A stretch of DNA of 64,000 nt, from contig NZ_JAFMPW010000008.1 of NCBI RefSeq assembly GCF_026126425.1, forward strand, positions 124,001 to 188,000, written 5' to 3'. Positions 54,669-63,130 of this stretch are shown here, one piece after another. Position numbers and translations under genes: made by a program. Under the pieces are notes generated by a model, which was not told the origin of the DNA, searched no databases, and worked only from the letters and a program-made list of their open reading frames with translations. This stretch comes from Muriicola sp. Z0-33. GTDB lineage: Bacteria; Bacteroidota; Bacteroidia; Flavobacteriales; Flavobacteriaceae. Each line of letters opens with the position of its first letter. Position 1 is the first letter of the stretch.

Positions 54669-55217
54669 ATGAAAAAAACAATTTTAGTATTAGCAGCATT
54701 CCTTATCACAGTTAGCGGATTTTCACAATCTCAATTCGATAAGTTTGAAGATATGGAGAACGTAGGTTCTGTCATAGTAAATAAAAAAATGATAGATCTG
54801 GTCGCCAGTATTGGAGAACATTCTGACGACGCCGAGGCAAAAGAATTTATGAGCCTTGCCAAAGGATTAAAACAATTGAGAGTATTTATGACAGAGGATG
54901 ATAATGCTTCTGCTAAAATGCAATCTTCAGTAGACAAATATTTGGGATCATCTTCCATGGAAGAATTAATGAGAGTGAAAGATGAGGATACCAATGTTAA
55001 ATTCTATATCAGAAGCGGAAAAGATGAGAACCATGTAAAGGAGCTATTGATGTTTGTAACTGGTATAGAGAATGTTAAGGTAGGTCACAATGACCGTAAC
55101 ATTGAAACAGTATTAGTATCTTTAACGGGCGATATTGACCTTCGCAAGATTGGTACACTAACCAAGAAGATGGACCTTCCCAAAGAGCTGAATAAGGCCG
55201 AAAAAAAGGGGAAGTAG
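54669..55217 (+). CDS. DUF4252 exported protein (copy 2 of 3)
   Basis: A 182-residue paralogue of the preceding gene with the same signal peptide type (GFSQ) and the same landmarks (DKFEDMENVGSVIVNKKM, EELMRVKDEDTNVKFYI, LVSLTGDIDLRKI, and the C-terminal DLPKELNKA). The open frame could begin 11 codons earlier, but the ATG at 54669 immediately precedes the signal sequence. A tandem duplication in place is the simplest origin. Confidence 0.85.
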   Translation: MKKTILVLAAFLITVSGFSQSQFDKFEDMENVGSVIVNKKMIDLVASIGEHSDDAEAKEFMSLAKGLKQLRVFMTEDDNASAKMQSSVDKYLGSSSMEELMRVKDEDTNVKFYIRSGKDENHVKELLMFVTGIENVKVGHNDRNIETVLVSLTGDIDLRKIGTLTKKMDLPKELNKAEKKGK

Positions 55218-55276
55218 AGTAAGGCTAATGGGGAGTAATTGATATCCTCTGGCAAATAAACACTAAAGCATAAAAA

Positions 55277-55816
55277 ATGAAATCGATTTTAAAATATTTG
55301 GCACTGGCAGCTGTCCTTGTATTAGGAGCCTGTTCCTCTAATCAAAGTTTGCAAGAGTACTATGTGGATAGCTCAGAGAATCCCAATTTTATTTCTCTTG
55401 ATGTCCCTACGAGCATTCTGAACCTTGAAGAGACAGATCTCACGGAGGCACAGAATGAGGCACTGCAATCTCTTAGAAAATTAAACATTCTTGCTTTCAA
55501 GAAAACTACTAAGAACGCAGCAGAATACAAAGTAGAAAGAGCTAAGGTAAATTCTATCTTGAAAGATGGCGAGTTTGTTGAGCTGATGAAGCTGAATTCA
55601 AAGTACGGAAAAGGAGTTATCAAATACCTTGGAGATGAAGATGCTATAGATGAGGTAATTATCTACGGTAACAGCAATGATAAAGGTTTTGCTCTTATCA
55701 GGGTTCTTGGAGATGATATGAATCCGGCACATATTGTACAGCTACTTCAGGCCATTCAGAAATCGGATTATAAAGGAGAAGGCCTTGGTGAAATAGGCAA
55801 ATTCTTAAAAGGGTAA
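55277..55816 (+). CDS. DUF4252 lipoprotein (copy 3 of 3, diverged)
   Basis: A 179-residue lipoprotein (lipobox LGAC, Cys19), more distantly related to copies 1 and 2 but with the same kind of body (VPTSILNLEETDLTEAQNEALQSL, FVELMKLNSKYGKGVIKYLGD, GFALIRVLGDDMNPAHIVQLLQAI). Unlike the other two it is membrane-anchored. It ends the operon, followed by a strong terminator. Confidence 0.78.
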   Translation: MKSILKYLALAAVLVLGACSSNQSLQEYYVDSSENPNFISLDVPTSILNLEETDLTEAQNEALQSLRKLNILAFKKTTKNAAEYKVERAKVNSILKDGEFVELMKLNSKYGKGVIKYLGDEDAIDEVIIYGNSNDKGFALIRVLGDDMNPAHIVQLLQAIQKSDYKGEGLGEIGKFLKG

Positions 55817-55838
55817 ATACTACCATCCTAACATATAT

Positions 55839-55874
55839 AACCTGCTTCAAAATTTTTTTGAAGCAGGTTTTTTT
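55839..55874 (+). terminator. Rho-independent terminator of the third ECF operon
   Basis: AACCTGCTTCAAA/TTTGAAGCAGGTT is a 13-bp perfect stem with a T loop and is followed by a T-run. Confidence 0.93.
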
Positions 55875-55957
55875 GTTTCCATCAGATCAAAAAAGTTATT
55901 CAATTTAAAGGTCTAATCATTATCTTGCTTACTTCATTAACACTAACTAAAATTACA

Positions 55958-56773
55958 ATGGAAAAAGCAGAAGTATGGTTCAATTATGCTATTGAACTGG
56001 CCAAAGAATTTGGCCCAAAATTAATTACGGCCATCATTATTTACCTGATTGGCTCATGGGTAATAAAGAAACTGGTAGGCGCAGCCAGGAAAATGATGTC
56101 TAAAAGTAGTTATGATGAATCGCTACAGCGGTTCTTACTTAATCTGATCTCCTGGGCATTAAAGGTATTCCTGATTTTAGTGGTTATTTCCCAACTTGGG
56201 GTAGATGTCACCACTTTTGCCGCCGTTATTGCCGCTGCTGGTCTTGCAGTAGGTCTTGCACTTCAGGGTTCCTTATCCAACTTTGCCGGAGGGGTACTGA
56301 TTATGATTTTTAAACCCTATAGAATAGGAGATCTCATTGAGGCGCAAGGCGTGTTGGGTGGGGTTAAAGAAATAGAGATCTTTACTACAAAATTAATAAC
56401 CCCGGCAAATAAGCTGGCGATTGTTCCCAATGGTGCAATGGCCAATGGAAATATAATAAATTATACCGCTGAAGGAAAGATCAGGGTAGATACCACGGTA
56501 GGTGTTGGTTATGACGAGGACATAAAGAAAACCAAAGAGGTATTGATGGAGGTTTTAACTTCTAACCCTCTGGTATTAGCAGAACCCGCTCCTTCTGTCA
56601 ACGTGTCGGAATTGGCAGACAGTTCGGTTAATTTCGCCGTAAGGCCATTTTGTAAACCAGAACATTATTGGGATGTTTATTTTGCAACTGTTGAAGGTTC
56701 AAAACTGGCATTGGATAAAGCAGGAATTGAGATACCTTATCCTCATCATGTGGAAATCCGCAGAAATGAATAA
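55958..56773 (+). CDS. MscS-family small-conductance mechanosensitive channel
   Basis: A 271-residue channel with three N-terminal membrane helices (about 14-30, 58-78 and the pore helix near 85-110). The pore helix AAGLAVGLALQGSLSNFAGGVLI shows the Gly/Ala packing of MscS, and the following FKPYRIGDLIEAQG begins the cytoplasmic beta domain. Start at 55958 chosen over the earlier in-frame codon because it gives the normal N-terminus. It protects against hypo-osmotic shock. Confidence 0.92.
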   Translation: MEKAEVWFNYAIELAKEFGPKLITAIIIYLIGSWVIKKLVGAARKMMSKSSYDESLQRFLLNLISWALKVFLILVVISQLGVDVTTFAAVIAAAGLAVGLALQGSLSNFAGGVLIMIFKPYRIGDLIEAQGVLGGVKEIEIFTTKLITPANKLAIVPNGAMANGNIINYTAEGKIRVDTTVGVGYDEDIKKTKEVLMEVLTSNPLVLAEPAPSVNVSELADSSVNFAVRPFCKPEHYWDVYFATVEGSKLALDKAGIEIPYPHHVEIRRNE

Positions 56774-56825
56774 GCTGAAATATTGATCTCAATATTGGGA
56801 TATCCTCAGCTGGTTTACCCTGAAT

Positions 56826-58169
56826 TTATATTCCGGTATAATTAGCTGGGGATATTGCCTTTAGTTCAGTTTTAATAGCTTCGGAAACCTTCAGGGTGTC
56901 TATAAAGTCAGCGATTGATCCCTGATTTATTTTTTCATTGGTTCTGGTAAGTCCTTTAAGAGCCTCGTAAGGATTAGGATAACCTTCTCTTCTCAGGATG
57001 GTTTGGATGGCTTCGGCAACCACCGCCCAGTTGTTTTCCAGATCGAGCCTGAATTTTTCCTCATTCAGCAATAATTTATTCAGCCCCTTTAAAGTAGAAG
57101 TAAATCCAATAATTGTATGTGCCAGAGGTACACCAATATTTCTGAGTACTGTACTATCTGTAAGATCTCTCTGCAATCTGGAAATCGGTAACTTGGAAGC
57201 TAAATGTTCAAAAATGGCATTAGCCATACCCAGATTTCCTTCTGAGTTCTCGAAATCTATTGGGTTCACCTTATGAGGCATTGCAGAAGAACCTACTTCT
57301 CCTTTTTTAATTTTTTGTTTAAAATAATCCATCGATACATAGGACCAGAAATCTCTGTCTAGATCAATAATTACAGTATTGATCCTCTTCAGATTGTCGA
57401 ACAAAGCGGCCATATGGTCATAATGCTCTATTTGAGTGGTGGGAAATGAATGATGCAAGCCTAAGCTTTCCTGAACAAATTTTTGACCAAATGCTTTCCA
57501 GTCGAGCTGGGGATAGGCCACTTTATGGGCATTGAAATTACCAGTTGCTCCACCAAATTTAGCCGCGCTGGGAATATCATTCAAGAGATTAAACTGTTCC
57601 TTTAAACGCTCCGTGAATACTGCAATTTCCTTACCCAGGCGGGTAGGGGAGGCCGGTTGGCCATGGGTTCGGGCCAGCATAGGGATATGCTCCCATTCCG
57701 CGCTTAAGGCCTTTAGTTTTTCAACAACTTCTAAATAATGGGGAACGTAAACTTCATTAATTGCGTCTTTTAATGATAGTGGTATTGCGGTATTATTTAT
57801 GTCCTGTGAGGTAAGGCCAAAATGGATGAATTCCTTATAACTTTCAAGCCCCAGTGTATCAAACTTTTCCTTAATGAAATACTCTACAGCCTTAACATCA
57901 TGGTTAGTAGTTTTTTCTATTTCTTTTATAGCCTCTGCATCCTCAGTTTTGAAATTGAGATAAATTGCGCGTAAATCGTCGTATTTGGTATTTTGTAATT
58001 CGCTTAATTGAGGTAAAGGAATTTCACAAAGTGCTATGAAATACTCAATTTCTACTTTCACCCGATACTTTATGAGTGCTGCTTCAGAAAAATACCCTGC
58101 CAGGGCATTCACTTTATTCTTGTAGCGACCATCGATAGGCGAAATTGCGTTTAGTGCGGTTAGAGACAT
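56826..58169 (-). CDS. purB: Adenylosuccinate lyase
   Basis: A 447-residue fumarase-superfamily lyase acting at two steps of purine synthesis. The signature GSSAMPHKVNPIDFENSEGN contains the catalytic Ser; the N-terminus LNAISPIDGRYKNKV and the TTNHDVKAVEYF region are conserved. The start at 58169 is the usual family start; three extra codons upstream are possible. A TATCTTTG -7 box lies at 58202-58209, 33 bp upstream. The helical-repeat gene comes before it in the same direction. Confidence 0.95.
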   Translation of the reverse strand: MSLTALNAISPIDGRYKNKVNALAGYFSEAALIKYRVKVEIEYFIALCEIPLPQLSELQNTKYDDLRAIYLNFKTEDAEAIKEIEKTTNHDVKAVEYFIKEKFDTLGLESYKEFIHFGLTSQDINNTAIPLSLKDAINEVYVPHYLEVVEKLKALSAEWEHIPMLARTHGQPASPTRLGKEIAVFTERLKEQFNLLNDIPSAAKFGGATGNFNAHKVAYPQLDWKAFGQKFVQESLGLHHSFPTTQIEHYDHMAALFDNLKRINTVIIDLDRDFWSYVSMDYFKQKIKKGEVGSSAMPHKVNPIDFENSEGNLGMANAIFEHLASKLPISRLQRDLTDSTVLRNIGVPLAHTIIGFTSTLKGLNKLLLNEEKFRLDLENNWAVVAEAIQTILRREGYPNPYEALKGLTRTNEKINQGSIADFIDTLKVSEAIKTELKAISPANYTGI

Positions 58170-58201
58170 CTTTATCAAATTGATTTATTCCTGCAAAACC
58201 G

Positions 58202-58209
58202 CAAAGATA
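58202..58209 (-). promoter_or_regulatory. -7 element TATCTTTG of purB
   Basis: A full TAnnTTTG match on the minus strand, 33 bp upstream of the preferred purB start. No -33 TTG was found at the expected distance. Confidence 0.5.
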
Positions 58210-58275
58210 CTTAAAAGGCGGTAATCGGTAATCGAATTATAGATATGAAATTTATGTATAACTCCCGCGATCCGA

Positions 58276-58914
58276 TTATCTGGCGGCATTCAATTTTCTC
58301 AGTTGTTCCAGGGTATGTCTGGCCCTGGCCTTATAGGCAGCACTGCCGCTGGCATAGTTTTGTTCTAAAATCAGGACAAGTTCCGGGTGTACCCAGGAAA
58401 ATTTTTTGCCCAAATGCATCAGACTGGTCATAGAATAAGCCTTTGTTGCCACTTTGTGTTCCCCAATAAGCCAATCAAAACATGCGGTTGTGACTTTTTC
58501 CAGCCGCCTCTCGTCGAGAATAAATTGACAGTCATGTTGCTTTTTTGAAAAATAGCAGATCATCAATAGTTCGCAAATTTTTGCAGCGGGCCTTATGGAC
58601 GATTCAAATTTTAATTTGCCCAAATTGTCAATAAAGGTATCTATATAAGGAAACAGGTAGTTTAGGTTGTTCTTAGTAGTAAATTCCAAAACCCAAAAGG
58701 CTTTGCTGGATACAGGATTTATCGTGTCAAAGGCAATTTCCAGAAGCGGCTCTATAAGATGTGGCTTGCTACTTAGGAGCTGGGCCATTTTCAGGCGTTT
58801 TTCCCTTGAATGGTCTACGTAGTCCAGGGAGGCATAAAGTTCTTTGACAGTCAAAATATTTTTAATGGTTTTTCTATCCTTGGCTTCGAAATTAATAATA
58901 ATCCCCAGATTCAT
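58276..58914 (-). CDS. Alpha-helical repeat (HEAT-like) protein upstream of purB
   Basis: A 212-residue all-helical protein without signal peptide. Helical pairs such as KRLKMAQLLSSKPHLIEPLLEIAFD and SSKAFWVLEFTTKNNLNYLFPYID look like HEAT/ARM-type repeats. Related proteins in Flavobacteriia sit next to purB and are sometimes mislabelled adenylosuccinate lyase, but no lyase signature is present. Function unknown; it may be a scaffold or RNA/protein-binding factor. Confidence 0.7.
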   Translation of the reverse strand: MNLGIIINFEAKDRKTIKNILTVKELYASLDYVDHSREKRLKMAQLLSSKPHLIEPLLEIAFDTINPVSSKAFWVLEFTTKNNLNYLFPYIDTFIDNLGKLKFESSIRPAAKICELLMICYFSKKQHDCQFILDERRLEKVTTACFDWLIGEHKVATKAYSMTSLMHLGKKFSWVHPELVLILEQNYASGSAAYKARARHTLEQLRKLNAAR

Positions 58915-59000
58915 ACGCCCTCAATACCATGTAAATCTGTCCTGATTTAGCACAAAATAAAGGGGATGGGTGATGGTCATAAGATCATTGTCATTGGTCG

Positions 59001-59693
59001 CTAAACGTTCTTATTCAATATATCCGAAACTAACATGGGTACACCAATTGCTGCTCTCTCGGCGATAATACTCAAATCCCGAAAATCATTTTCGCCAATA
59101 CTTGGTCGTGGATCAATAAAGTGGATACTACTGTTGTACGGGGCATAATTCACCAGCCCTGCGGCCGGATATACCTGCATAGAGGTGCCAATGATGATTA
59201 GAATATCAGCTGATTGAGTAATTTGGGCTGCTTTTGGTAGCAAGGGAACTTCCTCCCCAAACCATACAATATGTGGTCGCAGCTGATGTCCGTCATCATC
59301 CGTATCTCCTATATGAAGATCGTTGGTCCAATTAAGTACGAGCGATGCATTTTTTGTGCTTCTGACTTTCAATAACTCCCCGTGAAGGTGAAGCACATTA
59401 GAACTTCCTGCACGTTCGTGCAGATCGTCTACGTTTTGTGTAATGATGCTAACCTTGTGGTGCTTCTCTAGTTCAACCAGGGCATAATGACCCTTATTTG
59501 GTTGCACCTCCAGAAGCTGTCTTCTGCGCTGGTTATAAAAATCCAGGACAAGTTCCGGATTCCTGGCAAACCCTAATGGCGAAGCCACTTCCATTACATC
59601 ATGCCCCTCCCAAAGTCCATCAGCATCTCTGAATGTGCTGATACCGCTGTCTGCACTGGCACCAGCGCCGGTAAGTACCACTATATTTTTCAT
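59001..59693 (-). CDS. cobB: NAD-dependent protein deacylase, Sir2/CobB class III
   Basis: A 230-residue sirtuin. TGAGASADSGISTFRDADGLW binds NAD, TQNVDDLHERAG follows, and His104 in LHLHGEL is the catalytic base. Tyr53 and Arg56 in FYNQRRR match the YxxR motif of the SIRT5-like class, which prefers succinyl- and malonyl-lysine. There is not one cysteine in the whole protein, so the usual four-Cys zinc site is absent. Divergent from trmH. Confidence 0.9.
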   Translation of the reverse strand: MKNIVVLTGAGASADSGISTFRDADGLWEGHDVMEVASPLGFARNPELVLDFYNQRRRQLLEVQPNKGHYALVELEKHHKVSIITQNVDDLHERAGSSNVLHLHGELLKVRSTKNASLVLNWTNDLHIGDTDDDGHQLRPHIVWFGEEVPLLPKAAQITQSADILIIIGTSMQVYPAAGLVNYAPYNSSIHFIDPRPSIGENDFRDLSIIAERAAIGVPMLVSDILNKNV

Positions 59694-59729
59694 CTTATAT
59701 AAAAATAGACTTTTTATTATATTCGGTTA

Positions 59730-60386
59730 ATGGTAGATGTTCAACTTTTAGACTATTTGGAGGGTTTCATTTCAGAAGAAAGGAAAGAGCGGTTTTTGAA
59801 TGTCCTGAAGATGAGGACCAAATATATCACCGTGGCGGCGGAAGATGTTTTTCAAATGCACAATACAAGTGCCTTGATTAGAAGTTGTGAGGTGTTTGGT
59901 ATACAGGAAGCTCATGTTATTGAAGGTAGGTTTGGAAATAGATTAGACAAAAATATTGCGATGGGAGCTCAGCAATGGGTAGATGTATACAGGTATAAAG
60001 ACACTACCGATTGCCTTACAGCCCTGAGGCAAGAGGGATATAAAATTATCGCCACCACTCCTCATGAGGATTCCTGTATGCTGCAGGATTTTAAATTAGA
60101 AGGCAAGACGGCATTGTTTTTTGGAACAGAAAAGGAAGGCCTTAGTTCATCAGTACTCAATGCGGCCGATGGGTATTTAAAAATACCAATGGTGGGGTTT
60201 ACGGAGAGTCTTAACGTCTCTGTTTCGGTTGCCATTATTTTGCAGCAACTCTCCCGGCAACTTAGGGCGTCTGATCTGCCCTGGCCGCTGCTGGAGCCTG
60301 AAATTCTTGAGAAACGACTGGATTGGACAAGGAAATCCATTAAAAGTATCGATAAAATAATGGACAGATATAAGAAAGAATTATGA
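59730..60386 (+). CDS. trmH: tRNA (guanosine-2'-O-)-methyltransferase TrmH (SpoU family)
   Basis: A 218-residue SpoU (SPOUT) methyltransferase. Motif 1 HNTSALIRSCEVFG, motif 2 LFFGTEKEGLSS and motif 3 IPMVGFTESLNVSVSVAIIL form the knotted cofactor site; the Arg in motif 1 is catalytic in TrmH. Target is probably G18 of tRNA. A TATATTCG near-match to the -7 box lies just upstream. The following gene is 45 bp away. Confidence 0.9.
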   Translation: MVDVQLLDYLEGFISEERKERFLNVLKMRTKYITVAAEDVFQMHNTSALIRSCEVFGIQEAHVIEGRFGNRLDKNIAMGAQQWVDVYRYKDTTDCLTALRQEGYKIIATTPHEDSCMLQDFKLEGKTALFFGTEKEGLSSSVLNAADGYLKIPMVGFTESLNVSVSVAIILQQLSRQLRASDLPWPLLEPEILEKRLDWTRKSIKSIDKIMDRYKKEL

Positions 60387-60430
60387 TTTTTTACTACATT
60401 GTGTAATGCAACTAACTTATTGATAAACAA

Positions 60431-60979
60431 ATGGATATACTACTTTATATTATTGGGGGCTTAGTTTTATTAGTTTTACTCTTTATTTTAATAGTGCTGA
60501 TCCTGGCGCTTATTGCGCCAAAGACCTACGACGTATTCAGAACTGTCGAAATTAAACGAAATAAGGCCGAGGTGTTTGAACATCTTAAATACCTTAAAAA
60601 ACAAGATGAATGGTCGCCCTGGATGAAAAAAGACCCAAATATGAAGAAAACGTTTACTGGAACCGACGGGGAAGTTGGCTGTGTTAGTCACTGGATCGGT
60701 AACAAAGATGTAGGCGAGGGCGAGCAAGAGATTACCAAGATCATTCCGGGAGAACGAATTGAAGGGGAACTTCGCTTTCTAAAGCCCTGGAAATCTACCT
60801 CCCAATGCTATCTTAATGTCGATGATGGCAGTAATGGGCAGACCAAAGTCACCTGGGGGTTTTCCGGGAAGAGCAAATTTCTTATGCGTATTATGACGGT
60901 ATTTAAAAGTATGGATAAGATGGTGGGAAAAGACTTTGAAGAAGGTTTGGCAACCCTAAAATCACAAATGGAAAGCTAG
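60431..60979 (+). CDS. SRPBCC/START-like protein with a membrane anchor
   Basis: A 182-residue protein with a strong N-terminal membrane helix (residues 4-28) and a polyketide-cyclase/START-type domain (FRTVEIKRNKAEVFEHLKYLKKQDEWSPWMKKDPNMKKTF and TSQCYLNVDDGSNGQTKVTWGFSGKSKFL). Such domains bind hydrophobic ligands. It is 4 bp upstream of the VOC gene, so they form a pair. Confidence 0.8.
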   Translation: MDILLYIIGGLVLLVLLFILIVLILALIAPKTYDVFRTVEIKRNKAEVFEHLKYLKKQDEWSPWMKKDPNMKKTFTGTDGEVGCVSHWIGNKDVGEGEQEITKIIPGERIEGELRFLKPWKSTSQCYLNVDDGSNGQTKVTWGFSGKSKFLMRIMTVFKSMDKMVGKDFEEGLATLKSQMES

Positions 60980-60982
60980 GAA

Positions 60983-61360
60983 ATGGTAAAGAATCCTATA
61001 GGTTGGTTTGAATTGCCCGTATCTGAAATGGGCAGGGCAAAAGATTTTTATGAAACTGTATTGGATATATCCATAACAGTACATGACCTTGACGGACTGA
61101 TAATGGGCTGGTTTCCAGGGAACCATACAAATCCTGGAAGCAGTGGCTCTCTGGTACAACATGAGATGTATACACCCAGCGCTGAGCAAGGTGTATTGAT
61201 ATACTTTTCATGTGAAGATCTATCTAATGAATTGGGCAGGGTAGCTGCCGCAGGCGGCACGGTCTTAAGACCAAAGACGGCAATAGGGGAGGGCCACGGC
61301 TTTATGGCTCTTATGCTAGATACGGAAGGCAACAGGGTTGCCTTGCACTCACCAATTTGA
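60983..61360 (+). CDS. VOC-family (glyoxalase-like) protein
   Basis: A 125-residue single VOC domain: GWFELPVSEMGRAKDFYETVL at the start and GHGFMALMLDTEGNRVALHSP at the end, with metal-ligand candidates Glu and His at the expected places. Substrate unknown. Translationally linked to the SRPBCC gene by a 3-bp gap; converges on the amylase gene. Confidence 0.82.
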   Translation: MVKNPIGWFELPVSEMGRAKDFYETVLDISITVHDLDGLIMGWFPGNHTNPGSSGSLVQHEMYTPSAEQGVLIYFSCEDLSNELGRVAAAGGTVLRPKTAIGEGHGFMALMLDTEGNRVALHSPI

Positions 61361-61389
61361 GATCTGCTAATCTCGCATTGGGCCGGGGT

Positions 61390-63081
61390 TTACTCAACCA
61401 GTTCTAGTAAGGCAATATCGTATTCATTATCCAGCACAACTTTACCGTTTTTCACCTCCACTTCAGTATCGGAATAGGTGTCTAATAACCTGGTGCCATT
61501 TCCAAAAAATCCTTTAACCCAGAGCGACTTTTTTCCCTTCGGAAGATCTAGGCCCACTACTACCTTATCCTTAAATTCACCACTTGTATAGGTTCTGCTA
61601 AAGACATAGGGTTTTTTGGCAAGGCGTTTGTGTTTCCCGGCACCAACTGCAGGGTGCTTGCTTCTGAATTTACCAAGTTTTTGCCAATGTTCATGTATCT
61701 TTTTTGTTTCCGGAAGGCTGTCCAGATCTTCCCAATTCATAAAAGACCTCAGTGTAGCATCGCCAACAGTACCATCTATCAGAAGACTTCGGGCTGTTTC
61801 ATCTCCATAGTATACCTGAGAGGCCCCTGGCGTAAGCATCAGCACTGTAGCGGTCCTGTAAGGTTGTTTCCGTTGTTTATCAAAAGGACTGTTATCATCG
61901 TGTGAAGTAAGGTAATTGACAACACTTTTTTCTTTCAATTTGGTGTGCAGCAGTTTACTGTACTTCTTAAAGATGGTTTCATAATTTTTGTGTGCGTCGA
62001 CTTTTAATTCAAAATTGATCAAACTTTTGAACCCATGGTCGTAGTAATCTACTTTTTTGTCCCCGAAATCATATTCCCTACCCGATGAAATTCCATAATT
62101 GTAGACTTCACCTACCATATAGAAGGGATTATTGTCTAGTACCTTATCCGGATTTTTCTTCTTCCAGGTTTCGAAAGCATGAGAAGCCTCCTGGTAAAGT
62201 TCTGCCCAGGCATTTTCGTTTACATGCTTTACGGTATCCACCCTGAAACCGTCGATACCAAGGTCATTGATATAATCTGTCAACCATTTAATAATATAGA
62301 ACCTTGGTGCTCTTGGGTATCCTGTTCTCTCAAAAAATAATTGTAATTCATCAAGTTCATTGCTAAGTCGGCCTTCTTCTTTCCATTTCGCCAGCAAGGC
62401 ATCTGGCAGTTCTACCGCTTCGTCAGATTCTGTATTAATATCCGGAAGGTTTTCTACCAATGTACAGGCGGTGGTAGTCTCATAGGTCTCAAAGTCGCAG
62501 ACGGGATCGGTTCGCACCCATTCCTCCGGCCAAACAGGATCTTTATCGGTAACAGGGCCGGTATGATTCAGTACCACATCCATAAGGATTCTTATTCCAT
62601 TGGCATGGGCCGTTTTAACAAGTTGTTCTAAATCTTTTTTAGTGCCAAAATTTGGATCAAGTACCGTCCAGTCTTTGGCCCAATATCCATGGTAGCCATA
62701 TGTGCTTCCGGTACTTTCATCCGTATCGCCATGTATCTGTTCCACCACAGGGGTAAACCATATAGCATTGATCCCTAGTTCCTGAAAATACCCATCTTCA
62801 ATTTTCTTAGTGATACCCAGGATATCTCCTCCCATAAAACCTCTTAGAGGTCCGGTAGGGTTGGTTCTGCCAAAATTAATGTCCTTTTCCGGGTTCCCGT
62901 TGTTAAACCTATCGGTAAGTAAAAAATAGATATTGGCACCCTCCCAAACAAAGGGTGTTTCTTTTTTTGTTTCCGGCTTTATTTCGAGTTCGGCCGAAGC
63001 TTCCATAACAGATTCTTTATTTGCTTCTTTGCAGGCGAAAAATAGTGCAGAGATTGCGAGTGCAATCAGCATTTTTTGCAT
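61390..63081 (-). CDS. GH13 alpha-amylase-family lipoprotein
   Basis: A 563-residue exported glycosidase: lipobox FFAC (Cys17), TIM barrel with DVVLNHTG, nucleophile Asp282 in GFRVDTVKH, acid/base Glu325 in VGEVYNYG and transition-state Asp395 in LTSHDDN, and a C-terminal beta domain. It hydrolyses alpha-1,4-glucans such as starch or glycogen. Three codons down there is a second ATG, so the start is not certain. No SusCD genes are beside it in the window. Confidence 0.93.
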   Translation of the reverse strand: MQKMLIALAISALFFACKEANKESVMEASAELEIKPETKKETPFVWEGANIYFLLTDRFNNGNPEKDINFGRTNPTGPLRGFMGGDILGITKKIEDGYFQELGINAIWFTPVVEQIHGDTDESTGSTYGYHGYWAKDWTVLDPNFGTKKDLEQLVKTAHANGIRILMDVVLNHTGPVTDKDPVWPEEWVRTDPVCDFETYETTTACTLVENLPDINTESDEAVELPDALLAKWKEEGRLSNELDELQLFFERTGYPRAPRFYIIKWLTDYINDLGIDGFRVDTVKHVNENAWAELYQEASHAFETWKKKNPDKVLDNNPFYMVGEVYNYGISSGREYDFGDKKVDYYDHGFKSLINFELKVDAHKNYETIFKKYSKLLHTKLKEKSVVNYLTSHDDNSPFDKQRKQPYRTATVLMLTPGASQVYYGDETARSLLIDGTVGDATLRSFMNWEDLDSLPETKKIHEHWQKLGKFRSKHPAVGAGKHKRLAKKPYVFSRTYTSGEFKDKVVVGLDLPKGKKSLWVKGFFGNGTRLLDTYSDTEVEVKNGKVVLDNEYDIALLELVE

Positions 63082-63130
63082 GGTACAGGATTTTGGTTAA
63101 AGCTATAAAATGCCTGGGGAAATTGAAAAT

